Shown piece after piece: positions 63,911 through 64,000 of a DNA stretch of 64,000 bases; the first letter of the stretch is position 1, and each line of letters opens with the position of its first letter. Under the pieces are notes generated by a model that did not search any database, was not told where the DNA came from, and saw only the letters and a list, made by a program, of their open reading frames with translations. This DNA is from Bacteroidales bacterium (GTDB lineage Bacteria; Bacteroidota; Bacteroidia; Bacteroidales; F082), in assembly GCA_030690365.1 (NCBI GenBank), contig JAUYGX010000024.1, positions 1-64,000 on the forward strand, in the 5' to 3' direction. The position numbers were made by a program, and so were the translations under genes.

Positions 63911-64000
63911 GGTTACAAATTAAGGGAATAATAAATCGTGCGTAAATTTACAAAATCTCCGAATTACTTTTATAATCAGGGTATTGAAAATAATCTACCC

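Overview
The window reads as a chromosomal segment of a Bacteroidota bacterium, most likely of the Bacteroidales/Marinilabiliales type. The signs are three secreted proteins ending in type IX secretion (T9SS) type A sorting domains (YPNP / FPNP ... G.Y), a PorE-like OmpA protein, a DUF4835 (PorD-like) protein, a Bacteroidota-type RNA polymerase omega, a fused NagB-PIG-L enzyme, DUF5686, DUF6913 and DUF3857 proteins, and promoters of the Bacteroidota type (TTTG, then TAnnTTTG about 18-21 bases later). No rRNA, tRNA, CRISPR array, prophage or intact insertion sequence was recognised.

Layout. 1-4.4 kb: a DUF3995 membrane protein cut by the window edge, a hybrid histidine kinase and a T9SS-exported zincin-like protein with a beta-helix. 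4.4-7.4 kb is the accessory part: a small membrane protein, an attC-like inverted repeat, an AbiE-type toxin-antitoxin pair with an inverted-repeat operator, a transposase remnant and a palindromic repeat. 7.4-17.5 kb is housekeeping: NagB/PIG-L, peptide deformylase and RuvX in one operon, DapD, a DEAD-box RNA helicase and a fused 2-oxo acid dehydrogenase E1. 17.9-32 kb is mainly cell envelope: an Omp28-like T9SS protein, a DUF5686 protein, GyrB, a large TPR protein overlapping an outer-membrane barrel gene, and a PorE-like OmpA protein. 32-45 kb: a second hybrid kinase, a PhnP-like hydrolase, DUF6913-DapA, an M14 carboxypeptidase with T9SS tail, an alpha-oxoamine synthase (sphingolipid or sulfonolipid candidate) and the bamD-rpoZ-coaBC-DUF4835 operon. 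45-56.9 kb: a third hybrid kinase, RecQ, alkyladenine glycosylase, HU, Fmt, a TPR membrane protein, an FAH-family enzyme, a DnaQ-like exonuclease and the 2-oxo acid dehydrogenase E2. 57-64 kb: tandem DUF3857/transglutaminase-like proteins, a C_GCAxxG_C_C protein, an NAD(P)-binding epimerase, an mscL remnant and a ferredoxin-nitroreductase.

How the genes fit together. E1 (15.5 kb) and E2 (56 kb) look like parts of one 2-oxo acid dehydrogenase complex encoded at two sites. DapA and DapD serve lysine and diaminopimelate synthesis. BamD, PorE-like, DUF4835, DUF5686 and the TPR-barrel pair concern the outer membrane and its secretion apparatus, which would export the three T9SS cargo proteins. The three hybrid kinases share a conserved kinase-receiver core but have different sensor modules and no response-regulator partner nearby.

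The most unusual parts are the AbiE locus with its operator, damaged-looking toxin start and adjoining attC-like repeat; the mscL remnant carrying an in-frame stop; the NagB domain lacking its usual glutamate; the transglutaminase paralogue with Tyr at the histidine position; and the overlapping TPR/outer-membrane barrel pair. All family calls were made by eye from motifs, without database searches.
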